Shown here: in pieces, positions 32,001 to 41,546 of the stretch
How the letters are laid out: each line of letters opens with the position of its first letter
Numbering within the stretch: position 1 is the stretch's first letter
Program-made: the position numbers and the translations under genes
DNA from: Corynebacterium matruchotii
GTDB taxonomy: Bacteria; Actinomycetota; Actinomycetes; Mycobacteriales; Mycobacteriaceae
NCBI RefSeq assembly: GCF_011612265.2
Contig: NZ_CP050134.2
Span: 2,356,001-2,420,000, forward strand
Direction of reading: 5' to 3'
Length of the DNA: 64,000 bases
The notes under the pieces: generated by a model
Database searches by the model: none
What the model saw: only the letters and a program-made list of their open reading frames with translations
What the model was told of the DNA's origin: nothing

Positions 32001-33031
32001 TAGTCCTGGTTGAGGTAGTTCCAGCACTCGGTGACCCGATTGATCCAGAAATCCTTTCGCTCCCCCGAGGCGGCAAACTCCGCCAGGCGTTCCGGCTCCG
32101 GGGCCAGTAATTCCGTGCTTAAGTAGCCGTCGACAAGCTGCCGCCATGGGGTCACATCGGCAACGAAGAGCCGCTGCGTCGCCAACCCCGCGGCGGCGGG
32201 CGGAACCGCAACATGGGAATCATCAACAAGCTGCGGCAATGCCGCCACCGACGCCAGCCCGGCGTTCATCCCCACCCCAGTGTCCAAAGCGCTGGCAACA
32301 GTAATGTTCAGGCCCCGGGTACGCATGAAATCCGCGATCCGCAGCACCGCCCGCGGACCCCCCAACGGGGCGGCCTTCACCACCGCAACATCCGCCGCAC
32401 CCCGCTCCGCTACCGCATACGGGTCAGACGCCCGCCGAATCGACTCGTCCGCCGCCACCCGCACATACAAACCCCGATGCACCAGCTTAGTGCGCAGCTC
32501 CGCTAGCTCCTCCACCGTGGCGCACGGCTGCTCGACATAATCCAACGGGCCCAATTCGGCCAGTGCCGCTAGCGCCTCCGCCACCGACCAGCCGCCATTC
32601 GCATCCACCCGAATACTCGCATCCGGCGCATACGCTCGCACCGCCGCCACCCGGGCCACATCATCGGCCAGGGTTTGCCCCTGCTCCGCCACCTTCACCT
32701 TCACCACCTGGCAGCCGGGAAAATGCGCCAGCACCTCATCCACCTGCCATGGCGCCACAGCCGGCACCGTAGCATTCACCGCAATCTTGTCCCGCAACCG
32801 TGGTGGGGGCCCCGCAAACGCCATCTCCAGGCCACACCGCAGCCACTCCGCCGACTCTGGCACCCCATACTCCAAAAATGGCGAAAACTCCCCCCACCCC
32901 TTCGGGCCCTCAAACAACAGTGCCTCGCGCTCCCGCACCCCCCGGAATCGCACCCGCAACGGCAAGCTCACCACATGCGCCCGCGCCAGCATATCCTCAA
33001 CATTGATACCGCCAAAACTGTGTCCGCTCAT
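32000..33031 (-). CDS. menC: o-Succinylbenzoate synthase
   Basis: 343 residues from the ATG at 33031 (MSGHSFGGINVEDML). Enolase superfamily: VKVKV with the catalytic lysines after the cap domain, RVDANGG and EQP metal ligands, ADES third ligand, and AVVKAAPLGG with the second lysine. It dehydrates SHCHC to o-succinylbenzoate. A longer in-frame start at 33181 would run into menB and is rejected. It is divergent from menB across a 49-bp shared promoter gap. Confidence 0.92.
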   Translation of the reverse strand: MSGHSFGGINVEDMLARAHVVSLPLRVRFRGVREREALLFEGPKGWGEFSPFLEYGVPESAEWLRCGLEMAFAGPPPRLRDKIAVNATVPAVAPWQVDEVLAHFPGCQVVKVKVAEQGQTLADDVARVAAVRAYAPDASIRVDANGGWSVAEALAALAELGPLDYVEQPCATVEELAELRTKLVHRGLYVRVAADESIRRASDPYAVAERGAADVAVVKAAPLGGPRAVLRIADFMRTRGLNITVASALDTGVGMNAGLASVAALPQLVDDSHVAVPPAAAGLATQRLFVADVTPWRQLVDGYLSTELLAPEPERLAEFAASGERKDFWINRVTECWNYLNQD

Positions 33032-33080
33032 AGTTATAACAGTAGTGACAGAAACCGCACGCCCGCTAAGCTTTACAGCT

Positions 33081-34037
33081 ATGACTGCTTCCACGCCAAC
33101 AACCACACCAGCATCCCCAAACCCCTTCAAACCCGAACTTTGGAACCCGGTTCCCGGCTTCGAACACCTCACTGACATCACCTACCACCGGCATATCGGC
33201 ACCCACCGGAGAGATGGTATTGTCCGCATTGCCTTCAACCGGCCCGAAGTCCGCAACGCATTCCGCCCCCATACCGTCGACGAACTCTACACGGTTCTCG
33301 ACCACGCCCGCCAAACCCCCGACGTGGGCAGCATTCTCCTCACCGGCAACGGACCCAGCCCGAAAGACGGCGGCTGGGCCTTCTGCTCCGGCGGCGACCA
33401 ACGCATCCGCGGCCGCTCCGGCTACCGTTACGCCCACGGGGACACCGCCGACACCGTTGACGAAGCCCGCACCAAAGCCGAAGGCGGCCGACTCCACATT
33501 CTTGAAGTCCAACGACTCATCCGCACCATGCCGAAAATCGTCATCGCCGTCGTAAACGGTTGGGCGGCCGGCGGCGGGCATTCCCTCCACGTGGTGTGCG
33601 ACCTCACCATCGCCTCCCGACAGGAAGCCCGCTTTAAACAAACCGACGCCGATGTGGGATCCTTCGACGCCGGCTACGGCTCCGCCTACCTGGCCAAAAT
33701 GGTTGGTCAAAAATTTGCCCGAGAAATCTTCTTCCTCGGCCGCACCTACGACGCCGAAACCATGCACCGCATGGGCGCCGTCAACATTGTTGCCGACCAC
33801 GCCGACCTGGAAGACGAAGCCATCACCATGGCCCAAGAAATCAACGGGAAATCCCCCACCGCGCAACGCATGCTCAAATTCGCCTTCAACCTCACCGACG
33901 ATGGCCTCATGGGGCAACAGGTTTTCGCGGGCGAAGCCACCCGGCTCGCCTACATGACTGATGAGGCTGTCGAAGGGAAAAACTCTTTCCTAGAAAAACG
34001 CGACCCAGACTGGTCCCCCTTCCCCTACTACTACTAA
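33081..34037 (+). CDS. menB: 1,4-Dihydroxy-2-naphthoyl-CoA synthase
   Basis: 318 residues from the ATG at 33081. Crotonase fold with the MenB signature: FCSGGDQRIRG oxyanion segment, VVNGWAAGGGHSLHVVCDLTIAS, DADVGSFDAGYGSAYLAKMVGQKFAREIFFLGRTYDA, and a C-terminal KRDPDWSPFPYYY typical of the family. It closes the ring of o-succinylbenzoyl-CoA. No strong ribosome site, and TAAGCT/TTACAG hexamers lie directly upstream, so a leaderless transcript is likely. menE starts 10 bp after the stop. Confidence 0.95.
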   Translation: MTASTPTTTPASPNPFKPELWNPVPGFEHLTDITYHRHIGTHRRDGIVRIAFNRPEVRNAFRPHTVDELYTVLDHARQTPDVGSILLTGNGPSPKDGGWAFCSGGDQRIRGRSGYRYAHGDTADTVDEARTKAEGGRLHILEVQRLIRTMPKIVIAVVNGWAAGGGHSLHVVCDLTIASRQEARFKQTDADVGSFDAGYGSAYLAKMVGQKFAREIFFLGRTYDAETMHRMGAVNIVADHADLEDEAITMAQEINGKSPTAQRMLKFAFNLTDDGLMGQQVFAGEATRLAYMTDEAVEGKNSFLEKRDPDWSPFPYYY

Positions 34038-34047
34038 AACTAAAACC

Positions 34048-35385
34048 ATGACCCACAACCTACTCCCCGACCCCACGCCGGATCCCACGCCTGGCCCCGC
34101 GGAACCGCCAACCAGGTCGGCAACAAACCCACTGGCAGACCCCGCGCTGGATTCCCCGAATTCGGGCGTGGCCGATTGTGACGGTGATGAGGGTGATGAG
34201 CCGCATGCGGGTGACGGCGACAGACCCGATGACGCCACCAGCGACGCAAATAACCCGGATAATCACCTGCTTGAGCCCTTCCCAGTCCTCCCCACCGACC
34301 CCTACCCCTTCCTCGACGCCATTGAAGAAGCCATAGCCGGCACCCGAACGCTCCTGCCCATCCCCGCCGACGACCTGGACCGCACCAAGCTGCTTACGGA
34401 ACAATTACGCGCCGGGACGGAAATCGACCCGGAGGTGGCGTTAGTGGTGGCCACCTCCGGGTCGACCGGTATCCCCAAGGGGGCGCAACTCACTGCGGTG
34501 AATTTAGTGGCGTCGGCGGATGCCACCCACCAGTTTTTAGGCGGTGCGGGGGCGTGGCTGTTGGCGTTGCCGGCGCACCACATAGCGGGCATCCAGGTGC
34601 TAGTGCGATCATTGGTGGCGGGCATCGACCCCACGTTCGTCGACTTGTCGGCGGGGTTTCAGGTGGCAGAGTTCGCGGACGCGGCGGAGGAGCTACGGGC
34701 GGATGCGGCGCGTTGCTATACCGCCCTCACCCCAATGCAGCTGCTCAAAGGCATGGACACGTTGCAGGGCATCGAGGCACTGCGGCTTTTCGACGCCATC
34801 CTGGTGGGTGGCGGCCCTCTGCTTGATGATGATCGGCGGGCCGCCCGCGAACTGGGGATCAGAGTGGTGACCACCTATGGGTCGGCAGAAACCACAGGTG
34901 GGTGCGTCTATAACGGATTACCGCTGCCCGGGGTGACGATCCGGTTGGAAAACGAAAGAATCATGGTCGGTGGACCAATGGTGGCGCAGGGATACCGCAA
35001 CTTCCCAGACCATGAGGCGTTCTCCCGACCTGGTTTTTATCGCACGTCAGACACGGGTTTGTTGCGGAATGGGGTGTTGAGAGTGACGGGGCGGATTGAC
35101 ACCATCATTGATTCTGGGGGGTTAAAAATCCACCCGGAGGTGTTGGAGCAGGTATTCATTAACATTGCCGGGGTGGATGATGTGTGCGTGGTGGGGATTC
35201 CCGACCAGCGGCTGGGGCAAGCCATCGTGGCCGCATACATGGGTTCCGCCAACATGGAGGACATTATTGCGGCGTTTCAGGACTATCCACGGTGGCAGAT
35301 TCCCAAACATATTCAGCGGGTGGCCGAACTACCGCGCACAAGTTTGGGGAAAATCGACCGAAACAAAGTGACCCAATTATTCTAG
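34048..35385 (+). CDS. menE: o-Succinylbenzoate-CoA ligase with an unusual N-terminal extension
   Basis: 445 residues. The AMP-forming ligase motifs are clear: VVATSGSTGIPKGA phosphate loop, TTYGSAETTGG adenine motif, GFYRTSDTG, GRIDTIIDSGGLKIHP hinge and catalytic C-terminal lysine in SLGKIDR. The core starts near residue 72 (HLLEPFPVLP). Before it lies a low-complexity Asp/Pro/Ala-rich stretch (residues 7-70, with PDPTPDPTPGP and DCDGDEGDEP) not expected in the family. It activates o-succinylbenzoate before MenB acts. 10 bp after menB. A later start could exist, but no good ribosome site precedes one. Confidence 0.9.
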   Translation: MTHNLLPDPTPDPTPGPAEPPTRSATNPLADPALDSPNSGVADCDGDEGDEPHAGDGDRPDDATSDANNPDNHLLEPFPVLPTDPYPFLDAIEEAIAGTRTLLPIPADDLDRTKLLTEQLRAGTEIDPEVALVVATSGSTGIPKGAQLTAVNLVASADATHQFLGGAGAWLLALPAHHIAGIQVLVRSLVAGIDPTFVDLSAGFQVAEFADAAEELRADAARCYTALTPMQLLKGMDTLQGIEALRLFDAILVGGGPLLDDDRRAARELGIRVVTTYGSAETTGGCVYNGLPLPGVTIRLENERIMVGGPMVAQGYRNFPDHEAFSRPGFYRTSDTGLLRNGVLRVTGRIDTIIDSGGLKIHPEVLEQVFINIAGVDDVCVVGIPDQRLGQAIVAAYMGSANMEDIIAAFQDYPRWQIPKHIQRVAELPRTSLGKIDRNKVTQLF

Positions 35386-35490
35386 ATTTTTGTGTGGTTT
35401 CAGCACTGCTTTGGGGGTGGTTGTGTGATGATTGTGGGGCACCAGCGTGGGCTTTGTGATTCGGCGGGTGTGCACAGCACAATGGTATGC

Positions 35491-36426
35491 ATGACAGAGA
35501 CCACAACCGCCGCACATCCGCGGGAACATAACCATCCCACATTGCGTGAATGGTTGGCGGGGGCACGACCCCACACCTGGGCGAATGCATTCGCCCCCGT
35601 CGTTGTTGGAACTGGGGCAGCAATCCACACGGTTTATGGCACTGCTGAGGGGGGCATGCACCTATGGCGGGCGTTTCTGGCCGGGGTGGTGGCCTGGTCG
35701 CTGATTATAGGCGTGAACTACGCCAATGATTACTCCGATGGGATTCGGGGCACTGATAATACCCGCAGCGGCCCCCTACGGTTGGTGGGGTCGGGGATTG
35801 CCCAACCATTGCAGGTGAAATTGGCGGCGTTCGGGGCGTTTGGGGTGGCCGCGGTGGCAGGCACAGTGTTGTCGTTGTTGTCCTCCTGGTGGCTCATTCT
35901 GGTGGGCATGGTGTGTATCGTTGCTGCCTGGTTTTATACCGGGGGCAAAAATCCTTACGGCTACAGCGGCTGGGGGGAGATCGCGGTGTTTGTGTTTTTC
36001 GGTTTGGTGGCGGTGTTGGGCACGCAGTTCACCCAGGCGGGACGGGTGGATATCGCCGGGGTGGTGGGAGCGTGCGCAATCGGAGCCATGTCGGCAAGCA
36101 TCAACTTGGTCAATAATTTGCGGGATATCCCCACGGACTCGCAGACGGGCAAAATCACGTTGGCGGTACGGCTAGGGGACGCAAAGACCCGGGTGTTGTA
36201 TTACCTGTTGGTGATCTCACCGCTGGTGGTGACCATAATTTTGTCGGTAGTGGTCACCCCGTGGGCACTACTCGGGCTGGTTATTATTCCACTTGTGTAT
36301 GTGGCCAGCGGCCCGGTGCGGTACGGTGCGGTTGGCCCGGCTTTGATACCAGTGCTAGGCACGACTGGGCGGGCAATGCTGGTGTGGGCAACGCTCACCA
36401 CCGCTGTGCTCATTTTCGTCAGCTAA
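35491..36426 (+). CDS. menA: 1,4-Dihydroxy-2-naphthoate polyprenyltransferase
   Basis: 311 residues from the ATG at 35491 ([12 protein letters not shown]); an earlier in-frame start adds a Cys/Gly-rich stretch without family match. UbiA-type membrane enzyme with about eight helices; motifs [14 protein letters not shown] (first Asp-rich) and [14 protein letters not shown] (second). It joins the polyprenyl tail to dihydroxynaphthoate. It follows menE by about 105 bp, in which no terminator is obvious. The product is the substrate of MenG. Confidence 0.94.
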   Translation: MTETTTAAHPREHNHPTLREWLAGARPHTWANAFAPVVVGTGAAIHTVYGTAEGGMHLWRAFLAGVVAWSLIIGVNYANDYSDGIRGTDNTRSGPLRLVGSGIAQPLQVKLAAFGAFGVAAVAGTVLSLLSSWWLILVGMVCIVAAWFYTGGKNPYGYSGWGEIAVFVFFGLVAVLGTQFTQAGRVDIAGVVGACAIGAMSASINLVNNLRDIPTDSQTGKITLAVRLGDAKTRVLYYLLVISPLVVTIILSVVVTPWALLGLVIIPLVYVASGPVRYGAVGPALIPVLGTTGRAMLVWATLTTAVLIFVS

Positions 36427-36460
36427 CAGCTACGCCAGTTTTTGTGGTGCGCCAGCGTGG

Positions 36461-36826
36461 TTACCTGGAGGATAGTTCCTGCTTCACCCACTCCTTGTAT
36501 GCTTTGCGCTGCGCATCCCATTCGGCCACGGCGGCGGTGGTTTTTAGCCGCAGGTTCTTAAAAACGAAAACAGACAGGGGGAAGGCCACGATGAGCGCCA
36601 ACAGTGCAGCGATGTAAATGGGCAGCGGCTCGACAACGAGGGCCGAAACCAGCTGGATTAAGATGGTGAGGGCCAGGAATAGGCCAAACCTGGCGGCGCC
36701 GTATTTGATGACATTATTGCGTGCCTCACGGCGTAATTGGGGATCCCGCTCGGGGGGTGCTGATGCCGGATCGGGTGAGGCGCTTGATTGGGTGTGATCT
36801 TCATGTGGAGTTGGGTCTTCGCTCAC
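36461..36826 (-). CDS. DUF4229-like membrane protein
   Basis: 121 residues. A charged, Pro/Ser-rich cytosolic start (about residues 1-38) is followed by two membrane helices (FGLFLALTILIQLVSALVV and YIAALLALIVAFPLSVFVF) and a basic helical tail (WDAQRKAYKEWVKQELSSR). This fits the small DUF4229 proteins of actinobacteria, function unknown. Convergent with menA (34 bp). No clear partner gene. Confidence 0.7.
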   Translation of the reverse strand: MSEDPTPHEDHTQSSASPDPASAPPERDPQLRREARNNVIKYGAARFGLFLALTILIQLVSALVVEPLPIYIAALLALIVAFPLSVFVFKNLRLKTTAAVAEWDAQRKAYKEWVKQELSSR

Positions 36827-36964
36827 GTGTAAAAACCCTACTCAATGACATGCAAACAAGCTAGTCGCAACTATGGCGTGTCAAGTAGTGCATTTGTGCC
36901 TAAACTGGTGAATTGTCCCCATCAATATCATTAACCATCACACTGATTCAAGGAGCATGTTACC

Positions 36965-37321
36965 GTGGGTCGCATTATCGTTTTGTTGCTGCTTGTCGCA
37001 GCCGTGTATTTGGTGTGGCGGGCATTTGGGCCACAGTCGTGGAAACGTGCCATGCTTTTCGACGCACCCCAGGAACCCCTCATCAAAGGGCCCGATGATG
37101 ATGAAGAGTTCCTGTGGGAATTGGAAAAACGACAATTCAAGCAACGCCGCGCGAAGGAAGAAGCCCAACGACAGGAAGAGGAACGGATTCGGCGCGCTCA
37201 AGCCCGCTATAATCGCCCCTCCCCCACCGACACGACCGCTGCTGCGGATAATAATTCGGATGACACAAAACCGGCAGCAAGTGACAAGAATTCGCCCCGG
37301 CCCGACACCTCCGACACGTAG
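36965..37321 (+). CDS. Small single-pass membrane protein with charged tail
   Basis: 118 residues from a GTG with AAGGAG at about 36950. One N-terminal helix (IIVLLLLVAAVYLVWRAF) anchors a long cytosolic part: acidic PDDDEEFLWELEKRQFKQRRAKEEAQRQEEERIRRAQ, predicted coiled coil at about 45-80, then a Ser/Thr/Asp-rich disordered tail. No named family. Divergent from the DUF4229 gene. Possible scaffold or envelope role; function unknown. Confidence 0.72.
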   Translation: MGRIIVLLLLVAAVYLVWRAFGPQSWKRAMLFDAPQEPLIKGPDDDEEFLWELEKRQFKQRRAKEEAQRQEEERIRRAQARYNRPSPTDTTAAADNNSDDTKPAASDKNSPRPDTSDT

Positions 37322-37386
37322 GAAAACACCAGCTGGTGTTGGGAAAACCGCATAAAAACCCGCCAATAATCACAGGGTAGCCTTAA

Positions 37387-37415
37387 TTTACTTAGCTAAA
37401 GCTTGCCTTTATAGT
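37387..37415 (+). promoter_or_regulatory. Candidate promoter of the ArsR-type gene (leaderless)
   Basis: TTTACT (37387-37392) and TATAGT (37410-37415) are spaced 17 bp. The expected start of transcription falls at or next to the ATG at 37422, so the mRNA would have no leader. Confidence 0.5.
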
Positions 37416-37421
37416 GGTAGC

Positions 37422-37736
37422 ATGCGTTCATCATTGGTGGTTTCCGAGTGTGACAACGCTCCCCTGCAACGGCTGAAGGCAACCCAATTATTCAAGACTC
37501 TCAGCGACCCCACCCGTCTCCAAATCCTGTATATCCTAGCGCAAAATCAAGGCACCAATATCTGCGCCATTGAGCTTTCCGACGCCCTAAAGGTATCGCC
37601 GCCAACCGTCACCCACCACATGAAAAAACTCATGGACACCAACCTGGTGACCCGCCATAAAACCGGCAAATGGGCCTACTACAAGCTCGTGCCCGACACC
37701 TTTCGACGCGTCCATAGACTCATTGATTCGCTCTAA
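37422..37736 (+). CDS. ArsR/SmtB-family transcriptional regulator
   Basis: 104 residues. Winged HTH: LFKTLSDPTRLQILYIL, then CAIELSDALKVSPPTVTHHMKKLMDTNLV as the recognition helix region, then the wing KTGKWAYYKLV. There is one cysteine near the start (Cys10) and one in the HTH entry (NICAIEL), but no classical ELCVCD metal site, so the inducer is unclear. No ribosome site precedes the ATG. No co-directional target gene follows, so it probably acts elsewhere or on itself. Confidence 0.87.
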   Translation: MRSSLVVSECDNAPLQRLKATQLFKTLSDPTRLQILYILAQNQGTNICAIELSDALKVSPPTVTHHMKKLMDTNLVTRHKTGKWAYYKLVPDTFRRVHRLIDSL

Positions 37737-37737
37737 A

Positions 37738-37760
37738 GCCCAACCATAAAAGGATTGGGC
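37738..37760 (-). terminator. Weak hairpin between the ArsR gene and ccsB
   Basis: GCCCAA (37738-37743) pairs with TTGGGC (37755-37760); on the minus strand it is followed by TTTAG. It may end the cytochrome c maturation operon or the ArsR gene. Confidence 0.45.
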
Positions 37761-37796
37761 GAACCTCCGCAACGGTGGGCGTCGACAAGCACCCGG

Positions 37797-38849
37797 CTAA
37801 TTCAAACCCGCATAGGAATGCAAACCCGACACAACCAGGTTAATGAAAAACAGGTTAAACACCATGGTCACCAGGCCCAAAATATTGATCCACGCGGCCT
37901 TGGCATCCCGCCACCCGGCGGTCGCCCGGGCATGCAAATAGGCCGCATACAGCATCCAGGTAATCAGCGACACGGTTTCCTTAGGATCCCACGCCCAAAA
38001 CCGGCCCCACGCTGATTCCGCCCAAATAGCCCCCAACACAATACCCAGCCCAAACACCGGAACGGTCACAATGATCGTGCGGTAAGCAATCGCATCCAGC
38101 GTTTTCGCCGACGGCAACGGCTTCGCCACCGAACCGAAGAATCCATGTTCCTTCCCCACCGGCTGCCACATCCGCAACAAATACAGCAAGGATGCCACAC
38201 CAGACACCATGCCTATCGACGCCCCAATCGACACCGACCCCACATGGATCGCCCGCCAATACGACTTCAACGCCGGCACCACCGGGGCGGAATCAACATA
38301 AAGCTTCGTCCCGCCAAAAAACAGCAACGCTAAAATCGGGGTCAGCACCCACGGCCACAACACCCGCAGGTCCTTACGCTGCAAATAAAACGCCGCCACA
38401 ATCATGGTAAACATCGTGATCTCAGTGATGTACTCGTAAAGATTACCAAACGGGAACCGCCCTGCCGACAACCCGCGCAACACCACCGACGTCACATGCA
38501 CCATGATTCCCAGCCACACCACCGACTGAGTCATGCCAGCAAATTTCTCGGCCGAAGCCTCCCGCGCAGCTATAAGACCAGCAATCTTCTTCTCAGCATC
38601 ATCCGACATGTCCGATGCGGATGAGGCCGTGGAATCAGCAGCAACCGGGGCGGAATCCGAACCCACCGACACCAGCTGATGCTCATGAGATGCAACATCC
38701 TCATGTTCCTGCCGCTCCCGCTCCAGATCAACCAATCCCTGCCGCTTAATATAAAACACCACGGAAAGCACCAAGGCCAACGAGTAAATAATAAAGGCAC
38801 TGAAAAACGCGTAATCCGAAAACGACGCAAGCGTGTGGTCAACATTCAT
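37797..38849 (-). CDS. ccsB: Cytochrome c biogenesis protein CcsB (haem handling subunit, system II)
   Basis: 350 residues from the ATG at 38849. Eight or so membrane helices with a charged cytosolic loop (about residues 40-100) after the first. The haem-binding WWD-type domain GRFWAWDPKETVSLITW lies in the C-terminal half, with conserved histidines before helices (SYWRAIHVG and LHARATAG). With ResB it moves haem across the membrane and attaches it to apocytochrome c. Last gene of resA-ccdA-resB-ccsB. Confidence 0.92.
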   Translation of the reverse strand: MNVDHTLASFSDYAFFSAFIIYSLALVLSVVFYIKRQGLVDLERERQEHEDVASHEHQLVSVGSDSAPVAADSTASSASDMSDDAEKKIAGLIAAREASAEKFAGMTQSVVWLGIMVHVTSVVLRGLSAGRFPFGNLYEYITEITMFTMIVAAFYLQRKDLRVLWPWVLTPILALLFFGGTKLYVDSAPVVPALKSYWRAIHVGSVSIGASIGMVSGVASLLYLLRMWQPVGKEHGFFGSVAKPLPSAKTLDAIAYRTIIVTVPVFGLGIVLGAIWAESAWGRFWAWDPKETVSLITWMLYAAYLHARATAGWRDAKAAWINILGLVTMVFNLFFINLVVSGLHSYAGLN

Positions 38850-38990
38850 AGGTAATAACCTCACATTATTGGGGGTATGCGATGCTGATTAGAGAATACT
38901 CTCACTAACGGCATAACCAAAGCCCTAGCCGCACCATACCCGCCATCCACCATCGTCACGGGCATTATCGGCCACCAACACCAATATTCA

Positions 38991-40607
38991 TCACTGGCCA
39001 GCGTCATCATCATCGTCATCGTCGGGATCCGGCAACCCCAATAATTGCCGATGAATTTTGTGGTATTCCTCCCCCCACCCGGCGCGATCCGTGCGTGCTA
39101 AACCTGCGGTCTCTACCCGGGTTTCGGTATCACTCACCGGCTCTAACCGCACCCAAATTCGCCGCCGCTTCACCGTCAACGACCCCACCAAAGCGCCCAA
39201 CGACACGATCGTGAACACCAAAACCCAGTATTGTGTCGGATCGTATGACACCTGGAAATTAGCAAACTCCTCCGCACCAACAAAAGTAATTTCCGTGCCA
39301 TCGTCCAAAGTCACCGACTGTTGTTTCGTCAGGTTAACTCGTTCGATCTTTTGCAGCTGACCAGTGTGGACTTGCGTCGGGTCGATGGTGAAAATGTTTT
39401 GGCTAGTACCAGAATCCAAGCCGTTATCGCCCCGATAAATGTCGATTGCCACCGCCGGGTCGTTCATGGCCGGGTAGCTGGAGGAAAGAATATCGTTATT
39501 GTCACCGCTCCAGGCCGCGGTTGGCGCGAAGAGGCCTTGGATGGTGATTTGGTGTTGCCTGCGTTCGTACAGATCCGGGTACATGCCGGCCGGTGGGTCG
39601 AATCGGACCACGCCGGAGGACAGGAAAAATGTGAGGTCGTCGGGGCGGAACTGTACTGTTTGTGTGCGCTCCTCCCCGTTCGGCCATTTGATTGTGAATG
39701 TGGGAGCGAAACCGTGACCCTGCAAATAGACGCGGTCACCGCCAAGCCGCAGCGGGTGGTTCACGGATATTTCCTGGTGCTTCCAGCTGGCGGAATCCGT
39801 GTTGATCTCATCACCGACCGCATAGGACACGTCCGAGCGGAAGGAATCCGCCTGACCATTGGGAAGATAGTTGGCGGAAAAGTTGTGTACATCCAGGCAG
39901 TAGGTGTTCAGGCCGGTGCCGTCGAAAAGCAGCCCGGCGCGGAATGAATCAAAATTCGCGGTGGCGGTATTGCAAAATTGGGAGTTGACATCATCCCGGT
40001 CGGATGCGATGACGATGACTTGTCCTTCGTAGTACACCATGCGGCCGATGGCCATGGCAACGAGCATGCCCACGAGCCCCAGGTGGAAGAGCAGGTTATA
40101 GAGCTCCCGACTGTAGCCTTTTTCGGCGGAAAAGGAGCGTTGACCGGCACGGTCTTCTTCTTTGGTGTATGCGGCAAGATGCCAGCCTTTGAACAAGGTG
40201 GTGATGTGTTGTTCTACCTCCGGCAGGGGTTTATTCACGATGCCGACGGCGTTGAGTGGGAGCCGGCTGAGGTTTTTCGGTGCCCGCACTGGGCGGGTTT
40301 TCAGTTGCTTGTAGTGGTCTAGGGAACGCGGCAGAATACAGCCGATGAGGGATATGAACAGTAGGACTGCGATGGAGTTGAACCAGGTGGAGCTGAAAAC
40401 GTCGAAGAGTTGCAGTTTGTCGTAGATTTCGGCGATTTTGCCGTTGTTTTTGAGGTATTCGGTGACGTTGTCCTCGTTAAGGGAGCGTTGTGGGAGGAGG
40501 GCGCCGGGTGCTGCGCCCAGGGCGAGCAGGAACATGAGGGCCAGGGCGGTGCGCATGCTGGTGAGCCAGTGCCATGCTTTTTTGATTGCTGCGAGAAGGA
40601 TTTTCAC
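38991..40607 (-). CDS. resB: Cytochrome c biogenesis protein ResB
   Basis: 538 residues from a GTG with AAGGGAG upstream. Three N-terminal helices, a large extracytoplasmic domain (about 200-450) and a last helix near 460-480 (YWVLVFTIVSLGALVGSL), ending in an Asp-rich tail (DPDDDDDDD). Family signatures MRTALALMFLLALGAAPGALLPQ and LLFHLGLVGMLVAMAIG are present. Partner of CcsB in the haem lyase complex. 78 bp after ccdA, 141 bp before ccsB. Confidence 0.92.
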   Translation of the reverse strand: MKILLAAIKKAWHWLTSMRTALALMFLLALGAAPGALLPQRSLNEDNVTEYLKNNGKIAEIYDKLQLFDVFSSTWFNSIAVLLFISLIGCILPRSLDHYKQLKTRPVRAPKNLSRLPLNAVGIVNKPLPEVEQHITTLFKGWHLAAYTKEEDRAGQRSFSAEKGYSRELYNLLFHLGLVGMLVAMAIGRMVYYEGQVIVIASDRDDVNSQFCNTATANFDSFRAGLLFDGTGLNTYCLDVHNFSANYLPNGQADSFRSDVSYAVGDEINTDSASWKHQEISVNHPLRLGGDRVYLQGHGFAPTFTIKWPNGEERTQTVQFRPDDLTFFLSSGVVRFDPPAGMYPDLYERRQHQITIQGLFAPTAAWSGDNNDILSSSYPAMNDPAVAIDIYRGDNGLDSGTSQNIFTIDPTQVHTGQLQKIERVNLTKQQSVTLDDGTEITFVGAEEFANFQVSYDPTQYWVLVFTIVSLGALVGSLTVKRRRIWVRLEPVSDTETRVETAGLARTDRAGWGEEYHKIHRQLLGLPDPDDDDDDDAGQ

Positions 40608-40685
40608 GCTGCTCCCTTGCGGTTTTAGTGGTGGTTACTGGTTTGTTGGGGGTGAACCAGTTGTGGTTAGGGTTAACGCTAGCGG

Positions 40686-41492
40686 TTAGATAAGGGTTGC
40701 CCCAAACTCGCTTGTGATGATTCGTATCCAGTTAATGAAGTCGCCCCAGAGTCCGGTGATGAGTGCTAGGCCAACGAGGATGAGAGTGATGCCGCCAATC
40801 AGTTGGATGGTGCGGCTGTGACGGCGGAGGAAGCCGACACCGGTCATGGCTTTGGTGGAGCCGAATGCTACCAGTATGAAGGGGATGCCCAGGCCGAGGC
40901 AGTAGCCGATGATGAGGAGGATGCCGCGGGCGGCGGTCATTCCCTCGGTGCCGGCGGCGACGGAGATGATAGATGCGAGGGTGGGGCCAAGGCAGGGGGT
41001 CCAGCCTAAGGCGAAGACCGCACCAAGGAGAGGAGCGCCTACCCAGGTGGACCAGGTGGTGGTGGGCTGGATGCGTTTTTCTTGTTGGAGGAAGGGGATT
41101 CCGCCGAGAAAGATGATGCCCATGAGGATGGTGATAGCGCCGCCGATGCGCATGAGGATGGCACTACTGAGTGTGAGGAAGCTGATAGCGCCGAAGACGG
41201 TGACGCTGGTGAGGATGAATATGGTGGTGAAGCCGAGAACGAAGAGGAGGGCGGCGGTGGTGACTTTGAGTCGGCTTTGTTTGGTGACGAGGGGGCCGTT
41301 ATTGTCGTGGTAGGTGACGGTGCCGCCGACGAGTCCGGCGAGGTAGCTGATGTAGCCGGGCACGAGGGGGATGACGCAGGGGCTGGCGAAGGAGACGAGG
41401 CCAGCGGCCATGGCGGCAAGGATGCCGAGGAAGAGGGGCCCGGTGGCTGCGGTGGTGGCGAAAGTTGTGCCGATGGCGGCGGTGGTGAGCAT
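40686..41492 (-). CDS. ccdA: Thiol-disulfide interchange membrane protein CcdA
   Basis: 268 residues, six or seven helices of the DsbD/CcdA type. Redox cysteines Cys39 in SFASPCVIPLVPGY and Cys167 in GWTPCLGPTL, the classic symmetric pair. It carries electrons from thioredoxin to the outside so that apocytochrome c cysteines stay reduced, working with the neighbouring ResA. AGGAAT before the ATG. Confidence 0.93.
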   Translation of the reverse strand: MLTTAAIGTTFATTAATGPLFLGILAAMAAGLVSFASPCVIPLVPGYISYLAGLVGGTVTYHDNNGPLVTKQSRLKVTTAALLFVLGFTTIFILTSVTVFGAISFLTLSSAILMRIGGAITILMGIIFLGGIPFLQQEKRIQPTTTWSTWVGAPLLGAVFALGWTPCLGPTLASIISVAAGTEGMTAARGILLIIGYCLGLGIPFILVAFGSTKAMTGVGFLRRHSRTIQLIGGITLILVGLALITGLWGDFINWIRIITSEFGATLI

Positions 41493-41546
41493 TTTTGGCG
41501 TATTCCTAGGCTGATGTGCTCCCAGGCGGGTTGTTATGCTGGGGTT

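Noticed and set aside
37376..37405. Possible DtxR-type iron box upstream of the ArsR gene
   Set aside because: Too few matches to the 19-bp palindromic consensus; symmetry is poor.
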